Assembly: GCA_026874595.1 (NCBI GenBank)
Contig: CM049314.1
Location: 15,304,729-15,368,728 of the forward strand
Length of the DNA stretch: 64,000 bases
Source: Sipunculus nudus
Lineage: Eukaryota > Annelida > Sipuncula > Golfingiida > Sipunculidae
Reading direction: 5' to 3'
The translations under genes were made by a program, and so were the position numbers. The notes beneath the pieces are model-generated. The model was given only the letters and a program-made list of their open reading frames with translations, did not search any database and was not told where the DNA came from. This document shows positions 44,401 to 55,990 of this stretch, one piece after another. The stretch's first letter is position 1. The number at the start of each line of letters is the position of its first letter.

Positions 44401-47400
44401 TATGTTTGATCTTACAAAAAAAATAGCTAGCAATAAAATTACCATCAAAATCCATATGGTCTAGATCAATAAGTGCAACTGTCAGAGATTTATTTTCATT
44501 ATCATTACATTTTCACACAACTTTCGCCTTGTTCATGCACAAAAAATGGTAATCAATGGGAATATACGTACAACATTCCTCTGTCGTTAGGAATTACATA
44601 ATTCTGTCATGTACTTATACACTGGTAAGGTACACCAGTTGTGTTATGCTAAAGGAGTAGCAAATCAACCTTCCATTATTCACAATTCAACTTGTCCCTA
44701 TGGCAAGCATGTCAGCCAAGATGTATTTTGAATCATTGGTGTTGATCAACACACAGGGCAGATAGTCATGTACATGTGTATATTTAAACTCTTAGGCACA
44801 AGAGTATATAAACTTTGTCAGCTTAGGAATTCATTATCCATTTCTCAATGGAAATATTTTGATTAGCTACAGGTATAGACTAATGTCAGGCATTGTTAGC
44901 AAATCGCTTGTCATTTTTTTTAAATGCACATGACTGTTTGACAGAACATCTTTATGTAACATCACTTACTGTATGTTCAAATGGTTCACATACTTTGACT
45001 TATTCCATTGCTTATTCAGTATGCACAGTACTTGTATAATCTGTGTATGATGCTATAATCATATCTATTAAGATATTTATTTATTGATTCTACTTAAATG
45101 CTGTCATACATGTATAATCTGCTGCTGTACTGCTTATATTAGGATGTCAAATAATGTCATCATAGTTGCGATGTTGTTCATGATTTTATTACAAATCAGC
45201 ATTTTATCTTCTAGATAATGTTTAGGATTGTCAATTCACAAAAAAATTGTCTTTAGAACATATAGGTATAGCTATAGAATTATATATGTTGTTCTCAGCT
45301 TATTTAGGACAGCTTAAGCATTGTTGTTGTACTCATATCAATTTAAAACATGCACTACTTTATTCCTTACATTGTTACATCTGGAACTGTGACATATGTT
45401 CATGTACTTCACATCTATATTGATATGTGCAATCTATTACACCTCAGTGATGTAATACTTTACTCTCTTCAGACATATATCCAACACACTGTCACTAGTG
45501 CCAGCTAGTTCTATTCACATTATGGCTACTGTTCTTGCAGTTAATGCAGACTTAAGCTGTATATCTTGATCTTTACACATTATGTATTTCTGTCATCTAC
45601 ATTCCAGTTCTCCTTCTTGAAATAACTAAATTTTTCTCCGACTTAGCCGATGAGGCCGGAGCCTCATTCTGAATGCCAGAGGGATATGTTATGGAGTAAG
45701 AAAGGGTGTGTATGTGACTTGATATATATTTAAAGGAATATTTCAATATTTAAGATCTAAAATCATTCAGAAACAATACAAATCAATCTTGGTTTCAGTC
45801 TGTTCTGATATTCAGACAGAGCCAAAGAATTATTAATGTTCATCAGAAGACCAAGTATCTAATGGTAATTCAGTATGTTTGTAGAGCCTAAATGTACTCT
45901 CACAAATTAGCTCTAAATTGGTTTCTATGATGAGGCAGGCAGATTATGTTTATATGAGTCTGTTAATAGGACTTGTAGGTCAGTCTATAACTGGATGTAT
46001 GTCAGGTCAGACTTGGGATTTTCCATAGCACTTTTGTCCAATCAGATCTCACGAAAGATAGGAAAAACACTTATAACTCTGATGTAATTGTGACCTACTT
46101 TGAGTCATCCAATCAGGTTTAACTTTTATGACGAAATGCAGAAATATGGATATGTACCTCTCATGTGTCACGTGAAAGCTCTGTAACAAAACTATCAGTA
46201 GTGCGCGCTGAGAGTCAGAGTGAGTCAGGGAGACTGGGCTGCTCTCTCAGAGAGAGAGACTGTCCCAGACCTCTTGCTATTGAATAAAGACTTCTGTCAT
46301 CAAATTGGTCTTGGAACATTGTCTGCCACACGCATCGGCAACTGCTTGTGATACAGTGTGGGGACATCCCCAACCCCACATTGTATCAATATAAACAGGT
46401 TCATTGAATTTTGGTAGAGTTTCTATATCGAAAGCTGAAGTCGGTCTTGTGGCAAAGTAAACCTATTTCAAACTGAGGGCTGCAATAGTCTTCTTCTGCA
46501 AAAGTTTTGTTTCAACATATGTAACATTGCACCAAAATGAACATGTGGTGGCCTTTGTTCAAGTTTACTTAAATGATTTATTGTATTAGTAGATTTATTG
46601 TATTAACAAACTGAGCTCTTTAGGTAAATAAGCTGAGCTGAACGGGCAACATAAATAGTTAGTTCAATATCCAGCTTATGTGTAATGAATATATCTGTAT
46701 TCTTAATTTTCTTTAAATAGGCATCTGTTACTATTCAAAATATTTTAATAACAAAAACTTATGAATATGCCGCTTGAAAAAAACCTTGTATCCAAAGTCT
46801 TTCAGTATGTAGGCCTATAAACAGATTTGGCAACATGCCAAAATTTTGTCTGTATCTATGAATAGCTTGGCAGACTGCTGACTATTTCAAATTTGGCAAT
46901 AGACCAAGTTTCAGTCTGGATCTATTTATAGCTTTGGCAGACTACCAGCTGTATCAGTTTTTGCAACAGGTCAACAGTTCAGTCAGTGCAGCCAAGTACA
47001 AGTCAAGAGTTCACTCAGTGCAGTAGCTGCAGCTAGCAATAGATTCGCTTGACTTGCGGCAACTGCCTGCCTCACTGGATAAGCCTGAAATTTTGGTCTG
47101 TCCATGCATTTTTGATGGCATTCTTATATACAAGACTTGTTTCTCCACCTACAATGATTTTTGCACAGTGTATGTCCCTGCTCATTTCTCTGAAGGGATT
47201 TGATATTCAGCCTGAAATTGTGCATATCTATACATTACGAATAGCTTTGTCATATACAAGACTGGTGTCGCCACTACAAAAAGTTTTAAGTATCTGCCTG
47301 AAATTTTGTATGTCCATACATCTTCGATGGCTTTCATGTACACAAGACTGGTGGTTGTGCCTCCTACAACCTTTTTGTGTTTTATAAATCCATGCCAGTA

Positions 47401-50400
47401 TATCAGGAGTGATGTTTGTGGAACTAGTGCTTATACTTGGGTTAAAACTGTTTAGAACTTGCATTTTACATATACATGTTATATGTGTACTTGAAAAGTA
47501 ATGGTCCAGTATGGAAGCATTATACCTGATGAATATAGCATTGCAAAGGTTCACATTAAGCCTGTAGGCATTCAAGTTGTTAACTAATGAGTCTGTTAGA
47601 CTATTGCAGGATGTTTACGTCTATTTAAAAGCATCCCAATAATTTTAAGTGGTAGTAGTAGACAAACTTTAACTGACTCATTTGATGATATGGCAACACT
47701 TGGAATCAAGAAAATTATCTTACTTATTGATATGAAAGATTGTGAAGTGATTGTGGATTATTTACTTTATATCAGTAGCTATTTTCTTAACCATTTCTTT
47801 GTTATATATTTCTGAATAATGAAGTACATTTCACTTAGCCAGACAAGTACTCATCATTGACAGTCAAATTTGCATGACAGAGACAAGGGTGCATCTATGT
47901 TAAATAAAATAATTTATTGTGAGCTTGGTCACAAGTATGTATTTTTTTTATAGGAATCATACTTGGACCTTTGACTAAAAGGTTTGGAACTCGGATAGTT
48001 GTCCTTATTGGTGGTTTGCTGAGTGGCCTTGGTATAGCAGCAGCCAGTTTTGCCCACAACCTAACAGTGATCAACATTTTCTTAGGAACTTTACCAGGTA
48101 AACTTAATTGTTTTACGCCTGTCATATGACAGAAGTATTTTCATGAAACTCATTATATATTGACCAATAGTTTCTCACCTGAATTACCTTCTTATCAAAA
48201 TTCATGCATATTTTATGAGGTCAGAGGTCACCAGATACATGATGGGTTTACTATTCACTTTTACAGTGCTCGGTTTTTTTTTGTGTTTGCCTCAAATTGA
48301 ATGTCAGTGGGTCCACTTGGACTTTAGAAAGTACAAACAGAGGGTGAATACTTAAAAAACATGCAATATATAGTATTTTTAATGAGAATACTTTAATTTA
48401 AATGTCATCTTATATTCTTACTGGACTGAGGTTTTTGATATACTTAGTAAATAAATCATATGACAATGTATTGACCTTTTGTAATGGTTGCACACTGTTC
48501 TTTATATGATTTCACTGTTACTTCCTTCAGGATATATATAATTCTGACAAGTATGATAAACTATTAATACATTATAGGTAATTGAATTAATTAAGATTAA
48601 CTAAATTGAACATTTTCTTTCCCTTCTTAGGTATTGGCATTGGTTGTCACGTGATAGGAGGGACTGTGGCTACACTGGAGTATTTCCAGAAACGAAGGAC
48701 ATTAGCTTTTGGTGTTGCAGTGACAGGTTTCAGTGTTGGATCATTTGCTTCTCCACAAATAATTCGTTATTTGGTGAGCGAATACGGGTGGAGAGGTGCC
48801 ATGTTAATCCAAGGGGGCATACAGTTAAACGGCATAGTGTGTGGCGCCCTCTTGAGACCTCAGGAGAAAGCACATACTGAGGAAAAATCTGTGAAGGAAA
48901 AAGCCTTTGGATGGGGAGAAAAACTGAAGATTTTCCTTGATTTTACCCTTTTCAAAGATGCCAAATACCCTATATATATCACTGGGGTGTCTCTTAACAA
49001 AGCGGGTCATATTGTGCCGTTCATGTTCTTGCCATCCAGAGCCCTCTCTACAGGCTCCAGCAAAGTGGAAGCTGCCACTCTTGTTACTATTATGGCCGCC
49101 TGCAGTGGCATCTTCAGACCGTTTTTTGGGTTTCTTGGAGACCGTTTGGGAACTGAGAGGACAATTGCCCACGGTCTTGCTGGGATTTTGTCTGGGACAC
49201 TTCATGCAGTATCATATTTTATCAACAGTTACTTACAGGTAGCAGTTTATTGCGGCATTGTTGGAGTTCTCAGTGGCAAGTATACTACCCAGATATATTG
49301 GTATAAATTAATGCTTAATTGTTTTGAATCCCTAACCTTAAATTATTTGTTTGTTCATGACTAACTGGTATGTGTATGGTAATCTGTTACTAAAAACATT
49401 TTTGTTTTCACATAACACTTTTTAAAACATTTATTTTTTTTATGCCTGAATATATACTGTTATATATTTTATAGCTGGGTACATATCAATGGAGAACACC
49501 GTCCTTGGAGATATCATTCCTGCGACAAAACTCGCTCATGCTACTGGATTTTACATGTTTATTTATGGAATTGGCTCTATGCTAGCACCACCTCTTGCAG
49601 GTAAAAAAAACTATTATCATTTGTCTGTCTTTGTGTATATAGTTGAAAATAGATTTAAGTAAGAACCTAAATGAAAAAATGAATAAATATAAGATATATA
49701 TATATATATATATATATTGCACAGTTTATGATCACTCCATAGGTTTGCATGTTGATGTCTTGTGTGGCACAGATCAATGTTTCTTTTTTCAAATACTTGA
49801 CTTTCTTTCAATGACCTTTTCAATTTCTGTTCCTTTACCTGTCTTATTGAAAAAAAAAATTGCAAATTGATAAAAGAAATATGATTTTTTAAGAAGGGTT
49901 AATTACATATACCTAACAGCGCTGAATATATTAAATAATAAATCTGTGGGTTCGTCTGTAGCTTAAACTTGAATAATCAGCTATTCATCCAGTATTTAGT
50001 ACCGTAAACATAATGATAAGCACACAAGTGTATGTAAAAGTACAGAAAAGAAATTACTGTACATTCTCAATTAGTTTGAAATCTGTTTTAATTTGAAAAC
50101 AGTATTTACTTTGGAAAATATATTTTCATTTACTTTATCAATTTTAATATGCAAAATTTCAGTAACCGTAGTGAAAAATATATGACTTTCAGTAGCTGGA
50201 GTGAAGTCTTAGGCTTAGTGGGTGTGTATGTTATATGTATTATGTGGTTTCTTCAGGATTGGTTGTGGATGTGACAGGGAATTTCGCCGCCCCATTTCTA
50301 GTGTTTGGAATCGCACAAATCATTGGAGGCTTCTGTAGCTGTATTATTTATGTACTCCAGAGAAATCAGCTAAGGCTCAACGAACACCGCTCAGACCTTA

Positions 50401-50429
50401 CAATTGACCAAGGAGGAGTTCAGTTATAG
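41172..50429 (+). CDS. SLC16/monocarboxylate-transporter-like 12-TM transporter
   Basis: Five exons (41172-41418, 47954-48097, 48631-49275, 49475-49600, 50257-50429) join to 1,335 nt, exactly 444 codons plus TAG, every intron in phase 1. The N-terminal DRGYSWVV (residues 25-32) is a form of the MCT signature DGGWGW. Hydropathy by eye gives 12 membrane segments. Between TM2 and TM3 is GPLTKRFGTR; after TM4, the EYFQKRRTLAFG segment is typical of MCTs; between TM6 and TM7 lies a short charged loop (about 35 residues); and TM8 ends FRPFFGFLGDRLGTER. Family members are plasma-membrane carriers, some coupling monocarboxylates such as lactate to protons, others carrying aromatic amino acids, thyroid hormones or creatine. 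The substrate cannot be assigned here. No PDZ or basigin-related feature is evident. 444 residues is within the family range, so the gene looks complete. Confidence 0.88.
42129..42830 (+). repeat. 5' LTR
   Basis: 702 bp, TG...CA. Contains AP-1-like TGAGTCA, two CCAATCA motifs, a CACGTG E-box, a GA-rich segment and a polyadenylation signal AATAAA near 42,725. That is a plausible Pol II promoter plus R region, judged from motif content only. Confidence 0.92.
45687..46388 (+). repeat. 3' LTR
   Basis: 702 bp, the same length as the 5' LTR with six substitutions and no indels. It is preceded by CCAGAGGGATA, a weak polypurine tract. Confidence 0.92.
46405..46960 (+). repeat. Dispersed repeat family C, copy 2
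   Basis: The left part matches 23,640-23,800. The right part (GGCAACATAA ... ATATCCAGCT ... AATAGGCATCTGTTA ... CCAAAATTTTGTCTGTATCT) matches 59,740-59,975. A short motif GGCAACATGCCAAA/TTTGTCTG/CTTGGCAGACT is repeated inside. Confidence 0.6.
47084..47345 (+). repeat. Three imperfect copies of an 85- to 125-bp motif
   Basis: GCCTGAAATT(T)TG, TCCATACAT-like, TGGCTTTCAT-like and ACAAGACTGGTG recur at about 47,084, 47,210 and 47,297. They are diverged and non-coding, and spurious frames on both strands arise from them. Confidence 0.65.
47954..48097 (+). CDS. Transporter exon 2 (TM2 end and TM3)
   Basis: A T-rich acceptor ending TTTTATAG and donor CCAG|GTAAAC bound a 144-nt exon, phase 1 both sides. 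It encodes GIILGPLTKRFGTR, then a Gly/Ala-rich helix (GGLLSGLGIAAASFAHN). It falls in a different frame from the listed minus-strand shadow. Confidence 0.92.
48631..49275 (+). CDS. Transporter exon 3 (TM4 to TM10 start)
   Basis: Acceptor CCCTTCTTAG; 645 nt; phase 1 both sides. It encodes GIGIGCHVIGG, the EYFQKRRTLAFG motif, TM5-TM9 and the start of TM10 (CGIVGVLS). The last base is 49275 if the GC donor G|GCAAGT is used. The open frame reading on to 49364 is intron. Confidence 0.88.
49276..49474 (+). other. Transporter intron 3, probable GC-AG intron
   Basis: A 199-bp intron. With donor G|GCAAGT the exon joins keep phase 1 and restore a TM10 that reads VGVLSAGYISM. The nearest GT donors either break the frame or have poor consensus. 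Confidence 0.7.
49475..49600 (+). CDS. Transporter exon 4 (TM10 end and TM11)
   Basis: Acceptor TATATTTTATAG and donor GCAG|GTAAAA; 126 nt, phase 1 both sides. It encodes GYISMENTVLGDIIPATKL, which matches the TM10-TM11 region of MCTs, then HATGFYMFIYGIGSMLAPPL. Confidence 0.9.
49691..49718. repeat. (TA)n microsatellite in transporter intron 4
   Basis: A short TA run; the frames around 49617-49870 are its by-products. Confidence 0.85.
50257..50429 (+). CDS. Transporter exon 5 (TM12, C-terminal tail, stop)
   Basis: Acceptor GGTTTCTTCAG; 173 nt starting in phase 1 (GLVVDVTGNF) and ending TAG. TM12 is PFLVFGIAQIIGGFCSCIIY; the tail of about 28 residues is hydrophilic. Confidence 0.92.
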
Positions 50430-51061
50430 CACGAACAAATGTTTATGAATGTTTATTATTTTTATCATATTTATTGCATTATTATTATACATATATTGGT
50501 GTTCAGTAAACTCTTGTGCCAAATTTGTGCATTGTGTACAGGAGCTCTGCCCTTATGGCCTGCACACAAGTTTGTATATTTAGAGGAAAGTTCCAGTCTG
50601 ACACAGATAATGATTCTCAGATGTAACCTGTTAAGTATTCACCAGGGCAGGGCACATTGTGTTGTGTTTTACATTCCGGTGGAGGACTGAATTCCTTGTA
50701 TTTCCTTAGAGTGTCTTGGAGATCATTTCAAATGCTTGCTAATGATATCAGTGCGTTAAAAAGCGTACTGAATGGACAGCAATTGTCAAATGTATAACAT
50801 ATCCTTTTTCGGTTACCGGTAATGCATTTTTAATATAAGTTTATAGCTTTAGATTAATTTCTGCTTAGTATATTCATGGGCTGGGGAACACAAATGGGCT
50901 TAAACATTTCCAGCAGTAAGCGGGAAATTATTTATCGAGGAAAAGCTATATTCAGGATATCTGGATTACTCATCTAAACCTGTTTTTTACCAGGGTCTCT
51001 GGGGAAAAATGTTAAATTAAAAAAACACAATTGATATACAATTGTTCATGCACCAAATAAA
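50430..51061 (+). other. Probable 3' UTR of the transporter gene
   Basis: AT-rich sequence after the stop. The first good AATAAA found is at 51,056-51,061, with a second at about 51,071, so the transcript probably ends just beyond. Confidence 0.4.
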
Positions 51062-51864
51062 ACAAGGAGAAATAAAGTAATAATATATAATATAAAGGTT
51101 CATGGATGTGCACCAGTGAAAATTTATAGTTTATATTGCTTCATGTTTCGAACATTTTTGTACTATTGGCCAAGAATTAGTACAGAATCCAGCATCTTGT
51201 CACCAAGCTGGTTATATAGATAGCATGTTTCCATGATGTCGGGGGAATCAGGTTCTTTTTTATTGTTATTGAAGAAGTTATTGTTTATTATTTATATCAT
51301 TAATTATTTTTGTATAACAAGTGTTCACCCTTGTTTAATATCATGTTCTTTGTGCATTTGTCCCTATTGTTTTGTGTCTCATGGTGGATGAAGAAACTTT
51401 AACTGCAATATTCAAAGCATGTCCCGCTCATTTGAACTGCAGAAAATCTATATGTATCTCGAGTTCCTTCTTACAAAGTAAGCTAAGAGGTTTTTTAAAT
51501 GTTTGTTTTTGTTCACAGAATAATCTTATTGTCTCTCCTCAGTCCAGAAATAGTTATTTATATTAATGAAACAAATATATTGTGTAATACTTTTTTTATG
51601 TCGACAAATATATTTGTTAATGTTGTATAGTCTCTTGATTCACTGCAAACCATGAGAAACGTGTTAGCTTTAATAGAGACACGTCGAGCTACATAAACCG
51701 CATGTTTGAAATCGGAGTGTATTATATATCAGACTGATAATCAGTATTGTTTGTAAAATCTAATTTTGAAATTGATCAGTGCAGACACTCAAACATGAAC
51801 CGCAAGCCAAGTGACGTAATGTGTGATTTCAATAGCAGCAGTTTATCAGCTAGTACAGAAGAAA
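51062..51864. other. Non-coding stretch
   Basis: AT-rich, no supportable gene; short frames only. Confidence 0.4.
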
Positions 51865-52418
51865 AAAACATGAAAACAAATAACATGAATACGTTGTACA
51901 GACAGAAAACATGAAAACAAATAACATGAATACGTTGTACAGACAGATAACATGTACACTTAGCACAGACAGATATCATGAAAACATAGTACCGACAAAT
52001 AACATGAACACTTAGCACAGACAGATTTCATAAAAACATAGTACAGACAGATAACATGAACACGTAGTACAGACAAATAACATGAATACGTAGTACAGAC
52101 AGATAACATGAATACGTAGCACAGACAGATAACATGAACACTTAGTACAGACAGATGACATGAACACTTAGCACAGACAGATATCATGAAAACATAGTAC
52201 CGACAGATAACATGAAAATGGAGTACAGACAGATAACATGAACACGTTATACAGACAGATAACATAAACATGTAGTACAGACAGTTAACATGAATACGTA
52301 GTACAAACAGATAACATGAACACGTAGTGCAGACAGATAACATAAACATGTAGTACAGACAGATAACATGAACACGTAGTACAGACAGATAATATGAACA
52401 TGTAGTACAGACAGATAA
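51865..52418. repeat. 26-bp minisatellite, about 21 copies
   Basis: Unit ACAGACAGATAACATGAACA followed by CGTAGT, with variants (AATACG, CTTAG, AAAACATAG). The first units are longer and less regular. On the minus strand all three frames stay open through many units, creating frames of 62 to 129 codons rich in Cys, Tyr, Val and Met. These are repeat artefacts by default. Confidence 0.93.
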
Positions 52419-52844
52419 CGTTATTTAGCACAGAGTGGAGGTCCCGTAGCAATAACAAAACAAATAATTGCAATATCGTAAATACTGACTACCGTGAAAT
52501 ATACACTCGTCACAACTACTGGTCTACAAACAAATGCGGGTCTACTTATTTAATTTGGGACCCATCCATTATTAGGGCACAAATTAAATCATAACCGTTA
52601 GCCAAGTGGAAATCAGTCTACACACGACGACCCTTTAAGGAAACGAAATAGTAGGTCGCCTTGACATTCCCCAGGTTATAGAGAAACTAAGAGACCTGAC
52701 TAAATATTCAACTAAAGTCTATTTTTTTCTGGCTGGAATGTCATGTAAATTCTGAAAGACATTGATCTTGCAGAGCTTTAACTGCTGAAACAGTCTAGTT
52801 ATTAACGTTTCCATCTGCAATATTTCTATTTTTATACTCCCGTC
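52419..52844. other. Non-coding stretch
   Basis: No recognisable gene or repeat. Confidence 0.35.
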
Positions 52845-53060
52845 TATGACAGGACGTATGATGTTATATCCATGCACTGTCCGTCCGCCCGTTAACTTTT
52901 ACCCACGATAACCAACGGCCAACCAGGGTTTGATGGATTTCACAAGACTCACCGTTACTACTTACTAAAAGATAATCTCGCCCGAGTTCGATTATACTCA
53001 AAGGCCACGCATAATTATTTAGGCCAGAGATCACTTTGTGGTGTCGCCGCGATATCTTCA
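52845..53060 (+). repeat. Dispersed repeat family B, diverged copy
   Basis: ATACTCCCGTCTATGACAGG then GTCCGTCCGCCCGTTAACTT and TTACCC, TTTGATGGATTTCACAAGAC. Similar ordering to 20,798-21,060, in which the GTCC run precedes GTTAACTTTTACC. Confidence 0.5.
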
Positions 53061-53984
53061 GGAATAAGATTGATTAAAATGAAATTCAACTGAAATATGA
53101 ACCAATATAATATATCATCATTGTTCGATTCCCTAGCATTCCATATTTACGTGTGCTTATGCAGTACGTCAGCGTTCAGCAACTAGAAAACGGACGCCTG
53201 TGATTCCATGTACGTATACGTTTCCGTATGCAGGACATTCAGCAAAATATGGGCGAGTTTATAGATGGCTGGAGTAGAGGAGTCATCTGCAAGGGGATTA
53301 ACAGTGGCGTATCCAAGATTTAACCCTTTACTGTTTACAAGCCACTAAATAGCACTCTAAATGGGCAACTAGTATGCCATGATATGTATAGATTCTTTCA
53401 GGACAAAAATATTGCATATTATTTCTAAGTTTCAATGATTTTCAATAATCTTCAGCAAACCCTCTTAGTGGGAACTGTTGAAAATTTGATAAAGATACAA
53501 AAAAAGCTTGAAAAGATATGGCTGTTAGTGTAAATATAAATAGTGTCAGAATTTGTCGGAAATCTAAGATAAATGTAAACAGTAAAGGGTTAAAGATTTT
53601 TTTTTAGGGGGGGGGCGCAGCATCAAATACGGGACCGAGGTACGTATATACATACATTTCAGGACCCAGAAAAAAGGCACCAAACGTTTATTTGATTTAG
53701 ATCAAGAGAGATGGAATGGTCTCGTGAGTTTTTTCATTATCAGAACACTTAATAATTTTGAAATTAACAAATTTTATGTACGATTTGATTTAATAAATAG
53801 AGTTATCCGAATACAACATTACATCCATAGAGAGGCATGCATATATATTTAGATACTTAAACGCCATATTTTATATATGTGCCGGGAAGATCAATAGTAA
53901 ATAATTAACTGCTCTTGGCAAAATTTCAAACTATATATGTATTACACACACATTTATATATATATATATAATGTGTGTATATAT
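53061..53984. other. Non-coding stretch
   Basis: Contains a G run (53,606-53,614) and GGCGCAGCATC; nothing else recognised. A TA/GT-rich microsatellite is at 53,955-53,985. Confidence 0.35.
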
Positions 53985-55010
53985 AGGAAGTTACAGCCGC
54001 TTTTTTTATCGACCTGACCAAAGGATTTCATACTATTAATCATAAAAAGATAATAAATCTCACACAGTCGTCTTGTTTCATTTATATCTTTGTAATCGGT
54101 TACAGGTAGTAAAATACAATAATAATCTATCTAGCTCTGCCGTTGTGAATGTCTGTAGGTATCCCTCAGGGAACGATATACTTTAATATACATAAATTAT
54201 CTTCGAGCTTTGCTAAATACTGCCATGGAAAAAATGCTGATGAAGCTGAGGTTAATTTACAGTGTAATGTAGATCAAGTTGCAAATTAAGCTGGTAGAAA
54301 GAAGACCTACTTACTTTAAATTATAATAAATCTCTAATTATAATAAATTCCAAAAGAATGGCTTATTAGAAACTTCAGATATCATTATTTGATTCAACTT
54401 TACCTTGTTATGATGAGACTAATTTATCCGGAGCGGTAATATATGCTAATTTATCCTGGAGACCACTCAGTATGCAAAAAAATATCCAAAGATAGTTCTT
54501 TACCGTATATCAAGCTTCCCTTTTCTGAAATGAATGACCAAGGTTAATGCCACAGTCATTCAACCACATATACTGACTATGCCCGAAGCATCGGGGGCAT
54601 CTAAGCATCTGTTCTTTATCGTCTACTAACAATATAGTACAAAAGAAAATAAACAGAGCTACCCGAATTATAACCAAACACTACGATAGAAATGTAAATT
54701 CCACGATGCTAGTAAATGAACTGGGATCGATAAATGTACATCAACGCTATATATAGTTTGTTGAAGTGATAAATGTATAAATGTGTTTGCTTAATGGTTC
54801 CTGTTTCACGAGAGGATAATTTTAATTTTGTTCATGAAGCTCATTGGGCACGAGCTGCTGTGAGTAAAAATTTAATCGTTCCTAAAACTAAATATTTAAT
54901 TAAGTCTTCACTATTTGCTGGGCCAAAATTCTGGAATATATCCGATGAACTTAGATCAGCCACATTATGTGCTTCTTTTCAGAAAAAGAATTGAGAATTT
55001 TTAGACAATT
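53985..55010 (+). pseudogene. Degenerate LINE reverse transcriptase remnant
   Basis: Broken frames preserve landmarks of a jockey/CR1-type non-LTR reverse transcriptase in the correct order. FIDLTKGFHTINH is at about 54,008 (RT block with catalytic Asp; the family has FIDLSKAFDTVNH). GIPQGTI is at about 54,159. A QKKINRATRIIT-like stretch is at about 54,640, NELGSINVHQRYI at about 54,715, and FAGPKFWNISDELRSA near 54,915, typical of the C-terminal end. Frameshifts and stops interrupt it, and the polymerase YADD box is not seen intact. It is an old inactive copy. Confidence 0.75.
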
Positions 55011-55161
55011 TATCGGCTAAATGACATGGTATACAGTTCCATGTCTAAGTTGCGTTGGTTAGTAGCACTCTTTTCACTCATCATTCATTGATCGCATAAG
55101 AATAAAAAATTTATCAATGAAACGGAATATTGTTTTACAATTGCTTTCGTACCTCATATTT

Positions 55162-55162
<1 letters not shown>

Positions 55163-55206
<44 letters not shown>
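55163..55206. repeat. (TA)n microsatellite
   Basis: Alternating TA run with one TTTA interruption. Confidence 0.9.
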
Positions 55207-55207
<1 letters not shown>

Positions 55208-55551
55208 AACTGACTGTAACATTATAGTACTCTGCTGATATTACTATAAATGCGATATAAATGTGATAAAATATGATATAAATGTGCTTGCATTTTTTAG
55301 AGGCCACATAATTACAATGATCATATTTTATACTCCCAGCCATGGTATATGAATATTGTATCGATATTTTATAAAAAAAAATAGGTTTTTATTTGTAAAT
55401 GGTACAGGACACAAGTATAGACGAGCCTGATTTTTCTAATTGGTTTATTACCTTGCAAAAATATGTTTAAATAAATAAAATAAGTAAAAGTGTGCGTATA
55501 CTTATATAATCGAACATTAAATAAATGTGAGTTTACATACATAGCACTTGC

Positions 55552-55585
55552 CATCAGGTCTGTTCCAGGGTGAACAGACCTGATG
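55552..55585. repeat. Perfect 14-bp-stem hairpin
   Basis: CATCAGGTCTGTTC, loop CAGGGT, then GAACAGACCTGATG: a flawless inverted repeat of 34 bases. Not followed by a T run. It could be the head-to-head junction of a repeat or a structured RNA element. Confidence 0.9.
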
Positions 55586-55990
55586 AATAATGCTATGAAA
55601 TCTGCACTGGTACTGAAAACGGCGGGAAGTCGCCACCTTTTTAATACAGAAATGCGGCGGGAATACGCTCGGCATTCGTCGGATGTGCGTCAGGCATGCG
55701 TAGGGCATAAGTCGGGTGCGTCCGGAATACGCTCGGTCATGCGTACTGCATTCGCTTACGCAGCTATTTGCAGCAAGAAATAGTGTTACGCACTGCATAT
55801 GCACCTCATACGCACATCATAAGCAATGGATGTGCTAAATTTTGGTACTTATGCGCTAGATGTGCGTCGCACATAAGTCAAAGTAGGCCTAATCTAAATT
55901 TTGAGCGTACGGCTGTATATTGAAAAAAAAATCGAATAAAGAACTCGTAAGGACCTGATACACGCAGAAGTGTGACAGGGCCTTAAACTC
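55586..55990. other. Non-coding stretch rich in TGCG/CGCA motifs
   Basis: Contains many scattered TGCGT, ACGCA and CATACGC-type words, unusually CpG-rich for this window. No gene was recognised. Confidence 0.4.

Larger units (their letters stand above)
42129..46388 (+). mobile_element. Young non-coding LTR retrotransposon (LARD/TRIM-like)
   Basis: Two 702-bp direct repeats, 42129-42830 and 45687-46388, begin TGTTATGG and end TGTATCA. They differ at six bases by eye, about 0.9%. Four-base duplications ATAT flank the element (42125-42128 and 46389-46392). Each LTR carries AATAAA (in ATTGAATAAAGACT). Candidate primer-binding sites start at TGGTGGAGACCGGG (42834) and TGGTGGATGAACCGGGATTC (about 42861). 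The 2,856-bp interior has no gag, protease, RT or integrase frame, so mobilisation would need proteins from another element. It sits sense-oriented in transporter intron 1. Confidence 0.92.
41419..47953 (+). other. Transporter intron 1
   Basis: A 6.5-kb GT-AG intron. It carries the LTR element (42129-46388), a family C repeat (46405-46960) and imperfect short repeats (47084-47345). Frames inside it are not exons. Confidence 0.75.

Noticed and set aside
48644-49242. Other-frame and antisense frames (48644, 48825, 48937) over the transporter
   Set aside because: Shadows of exon 3; only the exon 3 frame gives the MFS sequence and fits the neighbouring exons.
51776-52473. Cys/Tyr-rich protein from minus-strand frames
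   Set aside because: Entirely encoded by the 26-bp minisatellite; no start context, splice sites or domain.
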